NCBI GenBank assembly: GCA_947568835.1
Contig: OX387605.1
Span: 12,218,418 to 12,282,417, forward strand
Origin: Protonemura montana
Lineage: Eukaryota > Arthropoda > Insecta > Plecoptera > Nemouridae
Length of the DNA: 64,000 nucleotides
Direction of reading: 5' to 3'
In this document: one piece after another, positions 1 to 12,870 of the stretch
How the letters are laid out: each line of letters begins with the position of its first letter
Numbering within the stretch: the first letter of the stretch is position 1
The notes under the pieces: model-generated
The model's input: the letters and a program-made list of their open reading frames with translations, nothing else
The model's database searches: none
Told to the model about the DNA's origin: nothing
Position numbers and translations under genes: made by a program

Positions 1-1046
1 TGCATCCTGGCGCCGAACGTGTCCTGAAACTGCGCTCTCCGGGAAAGCATAGCGAAGGACTCGATTCCAGACGGCAATAAATATCAACCATTCCAGGTTT
101 TACTTGGTGTAAAAATCATCGACCCACTGATGTGCACTTAGGTGCTAGGGGTGGGTTCTAGCGCTAAGAAGTTAGCACGCTTGTGGGACCAAGGAGCGTT
201 CATTCGCTCTAACTGCTAGGGAATTGCACGAGTCTCAAGTTTTCGCGATGTAGTAGTCGTCTTCTTCAAAGATTTACGCGGGCAGCAAATTGTGAATTCG
301 CTATCCACGACCAGGCGCAAGGATGGGGTGAGGTCCTTGGCGACAATGCTACAGACTTTCTCAACGGGACGCAATTAACGAATAGTTATTAGAGTTAGTT
401 GGCTGCGCGAACTTGTTTCTGTTTCGCGGATAATGCGACGTGCCAGTTGGCAAAGTTGGAAATAATTAAACAAATTGAATAATTGTAATTAAACTTAAAC
501 GAACTCTGATTTCCTACTCTAAGGGGTGTCGAGTAATCGCGCCTTGACACATTTGTCATATCCGTAGAAGTTGGTTTGTCAGAAGCATAAATTAAGAATA
601 TTTGACCCACCCTAGCGAGCAGCTGTCGACGCTGTCAAGAAAAAGAACCCTTAAAAGGACGTTTATCTTGAAAAAATTCAGTGGAGAAAGCAACAGTGTG
701 TCTATAGTCAATACTGTTCTCAACTTTGATCAAATCGTCTTGGAAACTAGAGAAAATAGTGTAAGGGAGTGAAAATTTTTTCGTCGGAAGCTCTAAAATA
801 AGTGTTTCAAACCTTGACAAGTAAATGCCCTGGTCGATAAAGTCAATAACGTCCGACGTGCATCGTCGGTGCATTGTGACAATGTAATCACGATCTCGGT
901 GCGGAAAATCGACAAACAAGACAGACTGCTCGGCACGTTGTGATCTATTTGTGATCTGGCCGCCACACACGACTGATAGAACTTCCGTTTCACGTGCCTC
1001 CATAAACAGCCGCAACTTCCGTTTCCATCGACGACGAAAAGGTCCA

Positions 1047-1063
1047 GAGTTCGAATCCCGAGC
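1047..1063 (+). other. Isolated Pol III B-box-like word
   Basis: AGAGTTCGAATCCCGAG is a near-perfect B-box core, but I found no A-box at suitable distance upstream. Possibly a SINE remnant or chance. Confidence 0.25.
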
Positions 1064-3689
1064 GCTATCTTGTCTGTGGCGACGAAGACTTCCGGTCAAC
1101 AAGCTCCTTTCGGCCACGGGCTAGAGGCTCAAGCCAACTAGCCGCAACGTTCCATATCTTCTGGGCCCCATTTAGTTTTTCTGTTTTAATTTCTGCTTTT
1201 TAAGGGATTCCTTTTTTTTTGTCATGGACCTTCAAAGGTTATAGTAGTTTGAAAGCATGGCTTCAAAGTTAAGCATGGCTGCGAAGGGCCAGATATTTGA
1301 TTTAGACGGTAGCCATCATTCGTTCATCAGTCAAGGCTCAAGACAATTTCTCTATGACAGAGAGGTCGGACGAATTGAAGTTAGTGCAGCAACATCACTA
1401 GTTTCGCTTATCAACCTTTCCACAGCATGAGTTGGTGGTGGAACTGTTCTAATTGCACCGTTTTTCGGGTTCTTCGACAAGAGTAGGCTTCGTGTGATGG
1501 CACCTGGTTTCTCCTCCACCCTTCTAGGCTAGGTTAGGCTAGACGGGACCGCTCAGATAGATCATGAATCAAGTAGTGATCAAAATCCTGATCATCAGTA
1601 CCACTCACTCACCGACGCCACTCGATTAGTGAGTCAGAACCGTTTCGAAAACAATTGCGTCTTTAAACATTACGAATCAATAAACCAATCCAACAATCAT
1701 TGAAATTGCAGTTCAATGTTTCCACAATAGAGCGGGGTGGGGAAGGGGGAGGACGTTCGCAGTTGCAAAGGTACACATACTTGTTTAAGACGATGTTACG
1801 CTACAGAGAACGAGAAGAGCGGTGAGCCTTCCTAGAGTACCACCCACTTGGCCGAATCTTTCAACTTCGGAGAGCTTCACGTTAAAGTAATGCAATTCAT
1901 ATCTCCATGGTTACTTAAACCACTACATAAATATTATGTATCACCGACTGTCGGCTGCAGTAGTGTATTACTCTATCATCGGAATATACATTCGGATGAA
2001 AGAAAACATGCCCGGTCTTGCGCGCATGACAAGACACCACAAGGACCCACGCTGTGCCGACATCTTGGCGAAACAACATCCTAATTGGCCGTGGAAACGC
2101 GAACCGCAATTGTTTACCGATCGCAGCGCCCGGCCAACAATGCTACAAGCGGTCTGTCACACGTGCAGACCACGTGGGAACCGACGGCGGTTCGTCGTCG
2201 TCGCCATTGTGCGCGGCAGACATGACAGCAAACACGGAGCCGGTGCTTGTTCAGACATCGCGTGGCAGGAAAATTTCTGAATGGAGACGCAGAACGCGCG
2301 GCTGAAGTTGATTAACACGATCGTGATACCTAGAGTTGATTTGCTTTGTGTTCTCTGTTCGTGGATTGTTTCTCATGCGCCGGGCTGGAAAGTGTTTCCG
2401 GTATGGTATGACTTATCCGTGGTACGGCGTCGCTAAAATGGCACATGCTGTCCGTGCGCGTGGCGATCTCGAAGCCCGAAATTGGTAAACGTGTGGACGG
2501 AGGGCGAGACCTTTTTGGAACCGTCACCGGGTCGTCACCGGTGACATGGCTTACTATTGTCCGAACCGCAGAATGTGTCCCACAAAGCGCAGTGTTGATC
2601 AAAACGATATCGAAATGGGTTTCTGTTGCAATTGGTACCCAAGTTCTCGTGGCTCTTCGTTAGGAACACCTTTTCAGCCTCCGTTGACGTACTAGTACGA
2701 TAGTGCGTCGTTGAACCGAGTGGTTTAACAGCGTCGTTACGACGTCGTCCAGGGCGCTGCCAACGGCGCTGGACGCGAGTGTACACGAAGAGTCCATTAG
2801 CAGATTATTCCGGCTCCTTAAACTCTCCCGAAGAATATTATCACGTTAATTAGAATAATGCGTCGTTGATTGCGATCAGATATTAATTAGGTTCTCGTCG
2901 GGAACGAGAGAAAGAGAGATAAAGCGTTGGCCCGGTACGGTTTATTGCTGTGTGGAATACGGGTCAGACATCATTTTTAATTGTTTTTAGGCAAATTTAA
3001 TTTTTATAGCTTCCGTTTTGCATTCGGTGCCCATAAAGCGGTTTGATTCGAGTGCAACCCCAAGCTGATGACGGGTTTATCGCTTCCTGTGATCGGTCGG
3101 GACCGGCCCCACTTTCTGGGTATTGTGGGAAACCCGCGATTTTCGGCGGCTCAAACTTGATTCGCGAATATCATATTACACGGAGGATCCAAGATGCGAT
3201 CGACAAGGAAAACCGCTTAAATGCACGTAAAATTTAAGAGCCACACGTAACACTGCGAGAACATTATCTGATGTACGAAGGCGGTACAAATTTCGTTAAT
3301 TTGAATCAGAAAATGACCGAGATGATTATACTTGGTTTTGTGATTACCGCACACATCGATGCCGCGATTCCAATCGCACGCAATGCATCAAAGTTTTGTG
3401 GATTTTCCAGCAAGAAGTTTTCGTCTGCCAAGGCTTGACCGATGCGAGCTCAACACGCAATCTTTATAGAGAGAAAGTCAGCACTTCCGAACTTAAGATT
3501 TATGAGTGCACGCATTCGGCGATATAACGTCCAAATCATCCTCAATATCAGTCATAAACGCTTATCGAATATCGAAACAATATATTTATAAACAATATCG
3601 AATGTAGGCCATAAACCAGTCGAAAACTGATAAACCAATCACACTTTAATATTTCTACACCTCTAGCTTATAAAAATGTGTTTTTCTTT

Positions 3690-3716
3690 CATTAACCCTA
3701 AATTATTTCCCTCCAG
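3690..3716 (+). promoter_or_regulatory. Branch point, pyrimidine tract and 3' splice site
   Basis: A branch-like CATTAAC (A near 3695) lies about 21 nt before the acceptor. It is followed by an AT/pyrimidine tract ending TTTCCCTCCAG. This decides the exon start at 3717. An ATG right at the border (3717) opens a different frame that does not encode the homeodomain, so it is not taken as the start codon. Confidence 0.8.
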
Positions 3717-3994
3717 ATGGCTCGCCCGTTAAGTGCGCCAAACGCAAGAAGGACCCCACGTCCAAGGAGGCGTCGTCGTCATCAGCCAGTAAATCGGCGT
3801 CGGCCTCGGCTTCGGAGGCAAAGGAGCACAGCGACGGCCACTCTTCGGACAGCGAACGCAAGCGCAAGAAGGCGCGGACGACGTTCACCGGACGACAGAT
3901 CTTCGAGCTTGAGAAGCAGTTCGAGCTCAAGAAGTATCTCTCCTCGACGGAACGTGCGGACATGGCGAAGTTGCTGACCGTCACCGAAACACAG
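3717..3994 (+). CDS. NK7: NK7-like homeobox gene, internal exon (linker plus homeodomain residues 1-44)
   Basis: This exon encodes the linker and helices 1-2 of a DNA-binding homeodomain, so the product is a nuclear sequence-specific transcription factor. The first two bases complete a split codon, and 92 full codons follow from 3719. Residues 1-46 are Lys- then Ser/Ala-rich (KCAKRKK near the start, then an SASASAS stretch, then [11 protein letters not shown]). Homeodomain position 1 is residue 49, and basic RKRKKAR around it is a likely nuclear localisation signal. R5, F8, L16, F20, L26, R31 and L38 are all in place. The run [14 protein letters not shown] with KKYLSS and TVTETQ is, to my recollection, typical of the NK7 group; NK6, HMX, NK1 and Bar sequences differ at several of these sites. 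The exon stops after Q44 at donor CAG|GTAGGG, in phase 0. The family call rests on memory of homologues and was not searched; another NK-linked class is the alternative. Confidence 0.88.
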
Positions 3995-4885
3995 GTAGGG
4001 GTCGCTCGCGATGGACCAAATGTGCATCTGCATTCCTGCCGGGCGGAAAGTCGCCCAAGATGCTGTTCGCTGAGGCGTGTTCTTGCATCCTAATTGTCTT
4101 CCAGTAGGGAACTGACTTTTACTCAGAATTTAGGGACGTTTCTCTTGTCAGCATACATGCCATGTTGCGTCGAACGATCAACCGTCATGGGTCAACCCGT
4201 CCGAACCATTTATCTGAGTATGGTAAACGAGATAATGTCCGTTTTCAAAACCGATTGTGTTCAGCAAAGGATTTCCGCAACTTTTTAAAGGGTGCGGAAC
4301 TAAATGAGTGTCCTCTGGACATACCTTCCAGTTCACCTTTTATAGAAGCTCAACCTTAAAATCTTTCCGTTTAGCGTTCGTCAGACGGTGAAATCATCAT
4401 TTTTCAAAGCATCCTTAAATGAATAAAGCGCCTCCTACCACTGTAAGGCAAGTGCAGACTATTGCTGCTGCAGCTTGCGAGCGCGAGTCTGTCTCAATAG
4501 GCTCCCCGTTTTGCTAATCGCTACCAGCCAATTAATGAACGGACGCGGCGCCTTTTCTTCATCGCACCGAGAATTTCCCTTTCATTTTCTCGGTTTTCCT
4601 CGTAGACCCCTAAACACTTGCGTGCGAAATCGCGTGAATCTCTCCGAAATCAGCCTTCAAAACGATAACATCTCGAGGCGTCGGCTGCGGTTTGCCCCCC
4701 CCTCCCACCCCCCTCGATTTCGCAGTTTATTACTAAACACAGCGCGGTTTTGGCCGGTTTTGGCTTACAATTAGCGAACACCCTTTATTGCTCTTTTGTC
4801 CTGAAAATGCCGAGGCGTGTTTTGCATAAAGCGTCGAATGACGTCGTTGATTGTGCCGTCTGACGCACATCAAACTGCGCGAAAT

Positions 4886-5212
4886 TATTCGGATAATTAC
4901 CCATTAGCAACAATTAAAATATCAGTTTACTGCTGGCAGGATGGACCAATTAGAAGCGCATCAAATGCACTCGGGGGATGCAGGTAGATCATCGCCGTGA
5001 TTCAAGCTGTCGTCTACGGCGAAGCGAGTTATAAAGACGACAATAAATGTCCAATTAGATTGACCATTGATTTGTTGTGATGACTCGCGTGTGTGTTTGG
5101 ACTGTGATGACACGCAATGTGGCTAATTGCCATCGCAAACTAATTAATACTGCGACTGGGCAATTGCATCGTTAATTGACTTGTTTGCCGGTGAATCGTT
5201 TTAATTGCAACT
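4886..5212 (+). promoter_or_regulatory. Cluster of homeodomain-type sites, candidate intronic enhancer
   Basis: About ten TAATTA/TAATTG/CAATTA-type cores lie in roughly 330 bases, for example GGATAATTAC, CAACAATTAA, CCAATTAGA (twice), GCTAATTGCC, ACTAATTAAT, GTTAATTGAC and TTTAATTGCA. Q50 homeodomain proteins bind such cores. The cluster starts about 0.9 kb after the homeobox exon, so autoregulation or regulation by other homeodomain factors is possible. Base composition alone could explain part of the excess. Confidence 0.35.
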
Positions 5213-5770
5213 TATGGGTGTATGCTGTTATTGAATCATTGTTAGTCTAAGTACATTCGGAATCGCATGTGTATATGCGTGGTCGGTTTAATTATCATTT
5301 TGAATGGGAAAGTAGAGACAATGCTAAAGTATGTGTGCCGGCCATCGGGTGGTTTTTAGCGTGGGCGCCAAACGGTGAAATTGTTATCGTTCAACAGAGG
5401 TCTGCAAGAGCAATAAACGTTGTTTATGATAAACCTCAAAGCTTCAAAGTTCAAACGTTATTTAGAATTGCATTAACAGTGGTCATGGACTGATCATGTG
5501 TTGTCCGTCTGAGCAGTTTGCTGTGCGCACACACTAAGCGAGAGGGTTTACGAATTAATAGTCCTATTAGACACCTATACTTCAGCGTGCAATTACTTAT
5601 AGAAGCGGCAGGTTGGTAAACAGTAAACCAATTATAAACATATCATCATCGAAACGCAAACACCATTTAAACTTTTCAACTCTCTGTGTGTTTGATGGAA
5701 ACCGAGCCGCGAAGCATCGCGCTAATCGCCTAACACGTTGTGAGCAAACAAAGCTGCGTCGTGAAACTTC

Positions 5771-5795
5771 CTTCTTCTTCTTCTTCTTCTTCTTC
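5771..5795. repeat. (TTC)n microsatellite
   Basis: About eight TTC units. It creates poly-Ser/poly-Phe/poly-Lys frames on both strands that are not genes. Confidence 0.9.
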
Positions 5796-8177
5796 GTCTG
5801 ATCCTCCTTCAAGACGACAGCAAGGCAATTTCGGCACGCCGGGACGAAATCACCACAAGTTAGTTTCGAAGATAATTGACGTCAGTTGGCCCGAAGAGCT
5901 TCACGCTCCCGCCGTCTCAAAATCTTTGACTGACATCGCACCATCCCGTTCGAGCCCACACACACCCCCGTCGCCCACCCTGCCATGCTGTCTCACTCGC
6001 ACGCGCGCCCCGTTGCATGGTGGTGTCTCGCTCGCACTCTCTAGGCACCCCGTCATCTCTCGCCTCGTCGCACCCATCGGGCGGCGTCGAACAAAGCGGA
6101 GCCCGTCTAAGCCGCTAATGGCTTCAACTTGCTCTTGCCCAGGCGGTAAGGGATCCAGTCACGACGAGCTCGCCGTACACTCGCATTGCCGAAGAAACCT
6201 TTTCGAGGCTAATGCTTTTTTTGGCCACGGTATTACCGCTTCCTGCTTTGAGATTATTTTCCAAGTCTTCTGTAGTGTATAGCTTGGCCTGTAACTTTGT
6301 GAAATCTGCACTGAATTTGCAAGAAAATTAGCATTTTTTCACAAGACTTCATCCGAGTCTTAAAAACGACGATACACATGGAGCGGAGAACGAGAAAGGA
6401 ACAATATAACATTGTTGTCTTCGGCTAAGCTCATTAATTTCTGCGACATAGTATAGCCATTAACCAACATTATAATATAACGTGAGCAGCCGCTAAATTA
6501 GCATAATATTATGTATGATCAGATGATATCAGGAACCCACTCTGTATAGGCATTTGTATCGAGTCTCCATTTACAAATCAAGGAGATTAATTCATCATTT
6601 AGTTGCCAAACGAGAAGCTTCGTCGGGGGAAAAAACTAGCGAACGTGCAGAGGAAGTTGAAAAGCAGAGCAGCGGTCGGTGAGGCTGGCTTTGTGAATGG
6701 GAGTCGAGCGTTGGCCTGCCGGTAATTAGCGATCGCAGCGCCGCGGTGGGAAAAGCTCGCAACGCCCGTGGAGGCGGCCGGCGGCGGCAGCGTTGGTTTA
6801 ATCCAAGACTAATTGGATCATCGAACGGTGCGTGCGTGTACAGTGCGTGCAGGGTAAGACGCACTCTGAACGAACGAGTTTCGGGTACGCATTCGTTTAA
6901 GCTCGCGCGCGTCGCGTCGCTCGGTTTTTGTTACGTGCCGTTCGTCGCTCGCGCGCGGCGCGTAACCTTTCGCCGCGACTTTGTCGAACTATAAACTTGG
7001 CTTAAATTTCCCCAGCGTGCTTCAACTTTGAGGGTTTAAACTAACATTAACTTGAACCATGAAACTCACTTGACTCGCGTTTAGTTTCGCGAGTCTCCGC
7101 GAGATTAATTTCACAATTCACGCGCCACGGCTTTCGCTACGGGGCAGCTGAAATTGATAGACACTTGCTTGGTGCGCTAAATACTTTGGGGATCTCGTTC
7201 GCTCGTCTTCATTTACGCCTTGGAGGTGTTTAGAAAGTAAATTAACACGATATATTTTGCGAAAGGGAGCGACGAACAGTTTCAGACTGAAATAAGAGGA
7301 AGAAAGAGCTTCTGGTATACCTACCTGTATGATTAAAATTTGTCTTTTGCTTGTGGACACTTTGGTGCTTTTATTAGCGGAAAAATGTCGGGTTGTCCGA
7401 TTGAAGACACTGTGTTCACGTTGTTAGATTGAGACATGCACCTATAATAATATTATAGCGATCGCATTGTCTCTAATGGACTGTATCCATGGAGAGCCAG
7501 TTATTGAAATGAATTTCTAAGCTCGTCGGATCGGATTGTTATCTCTTCGGCGAGGTGATGTGGACAGCCGATGACGCCGGCTGCCCCTAACAGGCTATCT
7601 GCGCGTCAATCTGCGCATGGGCAGCCGACGTCGGTCCCATGATACTGATTGAGTGCAGCCGATCGGCATCGTCCGAGACGTGCAGCCCGGTTTTAATTGA
7701 AACCTCTTTACGGTGAAGGCCTGCCCGCGGCCGCTGTTCAAAAAAGGATGCACGATCGCTGGATTGGAGGCCCGGGCGGCGAGATAGATTCACTTATTGA
7801 TATTGGCTCGCCGACTTGGCGGTCGTTTAATTACGAAGCGTCTCAATCGGCGAAGAGTTACCGGGATGGTTGCTTAGTGGTTTCGACAACGCTCAATTGG
7901 TGAGCCACGGTCTGGAATCTTGTTCGGCCAGACTTGATGGCTCCTGCGTGGTTAGCGACTCAACGTCTAACTCCTTGCGACCAGCTGTGAGGATAAGGAG
8001 GGTTCGGGATGGTAGGGGGCGGACGACGCGCTTGCCGAAAAGGGATGCAAGAACCGAAAGCGTATTAGGAGCGAAATAACAAATCTCCGATTTCTACTTT
8101 GTTCTGGTAAAGGAGGATAGCAGCTTAGAATGGTTGTGTAAATAACCTATAATAGAGATTGATTGTGGGATCCAGCG

Positions 8178-8223
8178 ATGCACTATGTAATGCACTATGC
8201 ACAACACTATGCACTATGTAATG
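8178..8223. repeat. Short direct repeats of GCACTATG
   Basis: The words ATGCACTATGTAATG and GCACTATG recur three times within 46 bases, twice followed by TAATG. It looks like a small degenerate tandem repeat. Confidence 0.6.
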
Positions 8224-8513
8224 ATGTTGCGTTGAAATATAAAACAATCTGATCCTGGGGTCCATCAGATACTGTCGACTGAAATTGCAGTAACGCTGCC
8301 CAATAAATCCGCCCCTGATGATGGTAAGGATAAAGATGCATCTAGCTTAGATGGGAGGAGAGAAAACCAGCCGGTGCCAGCACTTTACCCATACACTCCC
8401 TTCGAATAAACTATCTGCATGCAGAACTGTATTACGGATAACATCATGGTGTTATAGGTGTGGCCCGGTACGTCCCAAATGCAAGACAGAGCCACACTTT
8501 TTCTAAGTTCCTA

Positions 8514-8533
8514 CCCCCCCCCCCCTTTTTTTT
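8514..8533. repeat. C12-T homopolymer pair
   Basis: Twelve C followed by about eight or nine T. One of only two long C runs on the + strand; its length is likely unstable and prone to sequencing error. Confidence 0.9.
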
Positions 8534-9195
8534 TGCGTACCCAAACGTACACCACCCTGGTCCTCACCGCGAGATTGTCAAGCATTCTTCCAAACTGTCA
8601 AAAATGCGTGTCAATCCGTGGCATCCTGGGTCGCACTGCCAACGCCAGGGTCGGACTACCGTTGGCCAGCGCGGGCCGGAGGGTGCAAGTTGTTAATTAA
8701 GTGAATTGCAGTCGTGCAGTCGGAGGACTGAGACAAACGGTCCTCGTGCAACGCGATCTGAGCCACATGTGGATGACGCCGGAAGCCCGAGGCGTCATCA
8801 GAGACACTTCGCGGTGGACCAGTGGAGGTCGGCATGGGTTCAAGTCGACGGCAGCGGGAGAGTAAACGAAACCTTCAGCATGCAATACGATATTTATACT
8901 TTTAATCGTTGCCTTTTTAATAGTCATAGGCTGATAGCTAAATATATCTCCAGACTTCTTGAAATGTTAATAAAAAAAAAAAAAACATTTAAGTGGCAAT
9001 CATGTAGCCTCGCTGCAAATGTCAATACGTAAACGTACGGGATTTTTATCTCTTAATGATAATTACCTATAACTTTAATCAAGCGTTACAAAAACGACAT
9101 TACACAAGTTACAACCAATAAAAGCGATATGTGCAAGGCAACAGGTTCTGAAATGATCGTGCAAAATGAAATGGAAGAAATCTTCGAGCGGCCTG

Positions 9196-9265
9196 AGAGA
9201 ACCTTGAACGGCACGAGTTCACTCCTCGCAGCCTGACTCCTAACAGCTACGCCACTGGCTGAACA
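9196..9265 (-). mobile_element. Weak tRNA-like/SINE-like fragment
   Basis: On the minus strand CCAGTGGCGTAGCTGTTAGG resembles a Pol III A-box. A degenerate B-box-like GGAGTGAACTCG follows about 25 nt later. Both are imperfect and no 3' tail is evident, so this may be chance. Confidence 0.2.
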
Positions 9266-10198
9266 TCTTAGCCGAATGCTCACAGGGGTAATTAAAATAC
9301 CCTCCTTCCATCATGTTGGTCTTTGGGAGCCATTTGGGCGCTAATTCCCCGCAGTGGAGGGGGTAGTTGAAATAGTTCGAACAGCGTCTTGATGGGTAGC
9401 GCCAGCTGCAAACTTCTCGCGGCCAAATATCTAGGCACCGGGGCGGGGGCGTTTTTTTGCCCCGTCTCGACGGTACGGGTCCGCGCCATGCATTTTTCAT
9501 GGAGATGCGAAGCATCTGGAACTACCTCCGACAGGACCGACGTTCGCCGCAGAGCTGAAAACACTGGCAAAAGCACAGTTTAAATCTTCACCTATTAATT
9601 ATCGCTGTTAGTTTTATGTCTTTTCTTTTCAGGGTGAACCTTTCGACAGCTTGAAAGTTTCCCGCATGTGTGAAAGGAAGTGAGTTTGCGCCAAACCGGA
9701 GTGTTTTGTTTTGTCAATGGTGGTAAGCCGCAGACACATCGCCGATAAGCGGAGATCCTTCCCAGACCGTCCGGACGCAGTCCACCGTATGAAAGACTTT
9801 GGTAATATTGGGCCCGCATGGTGGATGAAATTACCGGTAAGAACCATTTTGGGGTTCAGCTACGGGGGAATATAATATTGAGGTGGTAGCTGGAAAAACA
9901 TTTGAACAAATTTCCCTACGTCGATTTCATCTACTTGAGTAGAATTAAGGGCCCATCCCGTTTACCAACAACCGAAATTATTGTTTTCCGGAAAACTATT
10001 GTAGCAGCTGCGCTAACATATCCGTTATCTCAAAATTATCGGAGCAAGATTACTTGGCATAAGTCTCTCCTCATAACATTACCTATGCTGATGAGCTATA
10101 CAGTTACTATGCATCTTGAAAATTTTTAACGATCAGGCGAAGCCTTGCATGATGTAAATCATGTAAAAGAACGAAGAAAGCTCATCCTTAGCGTAATA

Positions 10199-10247
10199 GC
10201 TGCCCAAAGCGCTGCCCAAGTCGCTGCCCAAGTCGCTACCCATAGCA
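10199..10247. repeat. 12-bp tandem repeat, four units
   Basis: The unit GCTGCCCAAGTC is present four times with one to three changes. Because 12 is a multiple of three it stays open (AAQ-type units), but no splice signals or surrounding coding sequence support an exon. Confidence 0.75.
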
Positions 10248-12599
10248 GCAATCACCTCGATAACGCACGGCGTGCGCTTCCGCGCTGACTGCCCGTGATT
10301 TGCCTGCGGGAATCACGCCGCTTCCAGGAATCGGCTGGAAAAAGTTGAGCGCGCGCCCCCAGAAAGTACCGCATCACGCTGCTCGCGGCTCATTTGATCG
10401 ACTTTGTAATTAAGCTGCTCCTACATCGGCGATTAATCGCGTGTATGGTTAAATCCGCTGGGTCATTTTCCGCAATGTCGATGTACAAGATGCGCATGCG
10501 TTCTACGTTTGGAATTAAGTGGCGGCGCATCGCGATGAACGATCTTTGAAGACAGTCGGACGTTTTGAGAGGTTTCACTTATCAAGATGGACTCGAATCG
10601 CGCGCTAATGCGTTTGCTTGACATTATTCGTTGGATTTGACCTGCCAATATCTTTGCAGACCTCTTACACTTTTCAAATGGTCGACCCAGCTAATCATTC
10701 AGTAGGGGCTCAGTTCTACTTTTTGTTGTGGCTTTTTTTCGATAGTTTTTTTCATTTATGTAACAGGAGGCACTGTTTTATAAGCATACTCCCAATGCAA
10801 TGGTGCAAACACTGGCCAATGATATGCCCTGACATTTGTATGTCTAAATATCTGAGAATTTATATTTTTACGACAATTTCCTTACATTGCGAATCTAAAT
10901 GAGTTTGTCCCAAAATATCTCTGCACGGATAGCAATGGACTGCGTATCAAATTGTTGGCCACTGATCATAGCTGCAGTTTTACTTTCCCACCACGCAAAT
11001 ATATACTAACAACAAGGCACCGCAGAACATAGAACACGTAACAAAGAGTCCGAGATAGCATTGAAGCCAGAACAACACAACAGTATTATTGTTGAAGTTT
11101 GTGCAATCGGCTGTCGGCCACGCAACCCCTTCCTGGTAGACGCGCCCCGAGCGCGGCGCGGTTATCTGCCTCGCTTGACATGCAGCCCTAGGCGCGGGGT
11201 GTGATGGTCTCCGGCTTCGCGGCGCCCTGTGTTCGACGCCGTCGTCCCGAGGGCTTGGGCATGCAAAGGACAACTTGGGCGTAGGGGATGCAAGACCATC
11301 ATGGTATGATACACCAGTACATCAGTATATTTGCAATCAGGTTCACTTTACATAGTTGCGACTTGCGAGGAATAATGATAATACTTTTTCTGACTTTGGA
11401 AACTGACCGTCCTCTCTTGACGTGGATAGAAAGTTTGAAGATCTAGTCTCCTTTTAAACCATACCGACGCCACTCAAAAGCGTGTTGCATATGGAACAGG
11501 GAATTAGAATTCATGCCTTTTTTCCAAATCTCTGACAAATTTCCTTTTTTGTTTGAGCTAGTTTAAAAACAATAAATATGCAATTTGTTTGATACTTGTC
11601 CTCGTTACACTCGGCATGGCGTTGGCTAAAGTTTGTTATGAGGGTGGTTTACGGTAATTACCCTTATCTTTCTCCAAACAGCGCGCATTTGTTCAGCTCT
11701 AAGAACCAATCTTCTCGTTTTTTTGACATACGTTACACGCAATTGTGGCAGTTAGAATTAATTTAAAATTAACGTTCATGCATTAGAACAAAGTAACACT
11801 AAATACAGACAGAAAAATACCTCGATTTCTAGTTTCTACACTTTGTCCCAGCGATGCACCAAACTTTGAAGTTGTGAGTTTCACATTTCGCTATCGCTTG
11901 CCAGTGGTACGTGAAGCGTAGATAAAATCCAAAACCTCACAAAGAAGTGGCCGAAATTGGCTGAAACACGAGGCTACTTACACACACGCACTAAAGATGC
12001 GTACCCCCGTGTGCCTCTGGCTAATTCTACTTGCTACGAGCTTACGCTTTACCCAAAAGTCTTCCACCGTTTAATTTATTAGTAGCGGGATATTCAGATG
12101 GCACAGGTCTTGATAGTTGCACACCCTCGGGCTCGTCGGGTTTATTTCATGTCTTAGAAAATGAAGTGCGCGCTTGATTCCAATAAGCCATTACTCGTTT
12201 ACGAAAGTTTTTTTCTTCCACCAGTCTTCTGAGGTATTGTTTGTTAGGTATTCAAGTTCTATCAGTGCCTGCAGTGCGATAACGAGTCTAGATCTGAGTG
12301 CTGTCTCGATTATGTTACTAAAACGGTCACTTTTCATTTACCACTGGCATTTTCTTTGGTTGCTCGTTATAATTATCCCAAAGGAAGTTATAAAACGCCT
12401 GAAGCGAACACACCACGCTTTATTTATTGTTTCATAACCTATTCATTGATGAAGGTAGCGGACGTTTATCAGGTTAAAATACTTACAAGTAACTCTGCCA
12501 CTACATGCTTTTAACTCGTTGAAAAAAACATCATTAAAATGTAATAATTAAATGTGCATTACTTTTATTGGGTCAACCTTTTAAAAGTGGTAACCGAAT

Positions 12600-12870
12600 A
12601 TTAGCATATTACGATTATAGCACCTCGTTAACGTGCTGATTAAATTTCACACACGGGCGTAGCTGGATCGCTGATTACCATTGCCAACGTGATTCACATC
12701 GCAATTAAAACTTGAAATAATAATCTCACTCCTCGTGTTTTAATAGTTGCATTCCTCATTAGCGCGCCATGCGAGCGTAATGAAGCTCGCAAATAACAGC
12801 TGAACACGATACACGGATCCAAACCGCTTTATAAGTTAATTACACTAATTAATTATCATATTACGGAGCC
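12600..12870 (+). promoter_or_regulatory. AT-core cluster, candidate conserved non-coding element
   Basis: Many TAAT-type cores (GATTAAAT, GATTACCATT, GCAATTAAAA, CATTAGCG, GTTAATTACACTAATTAATTATC) are mixed with GC-rich words such as TAGCGCGCCATGCGAG. There is no open frame. This composition is common in developmental enhancers, but conservation cannot be tested here. Confidence 0.25.

Larger units (their letters stand above)
1..3716 (+). other. 3' part of an upstream intron; no exon recognised
   Basis: This stretch precedes the first visible homeobox exon and ends in a proper acceptor, so it is read as the end of an upstream intron of the same gene. I saw no pair of splice sites around an open, protein-like segment. 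The open frames present, for example around 1936-2280 and 635-1117 on the minus strand, show low-quality composition and no family resemblance. The last 200 bases are AT-rich. A possible Pol III B-box lies at 1047-1063 and is listed separately. The start codon and promoter of the gene are not seen here and are inferred to lie upstream of the window. Confidence 0.6.

Noticed and set aside
3717-3977. ATG-initiated 86-residue Arg-rich frame at the exon border
   Set aside because: It is the +1 shadow of the homeobox exon; the ATG sits on the splice border and the real frame encodes the homeodomain.
5740-6282. 180-residue frame starting in a poly-Ser stretch
   Set aside because: The longest open frame of the window, but it begins in a TTC microsatellite and continues through compositionally biased DNA with no motif or splice signals.
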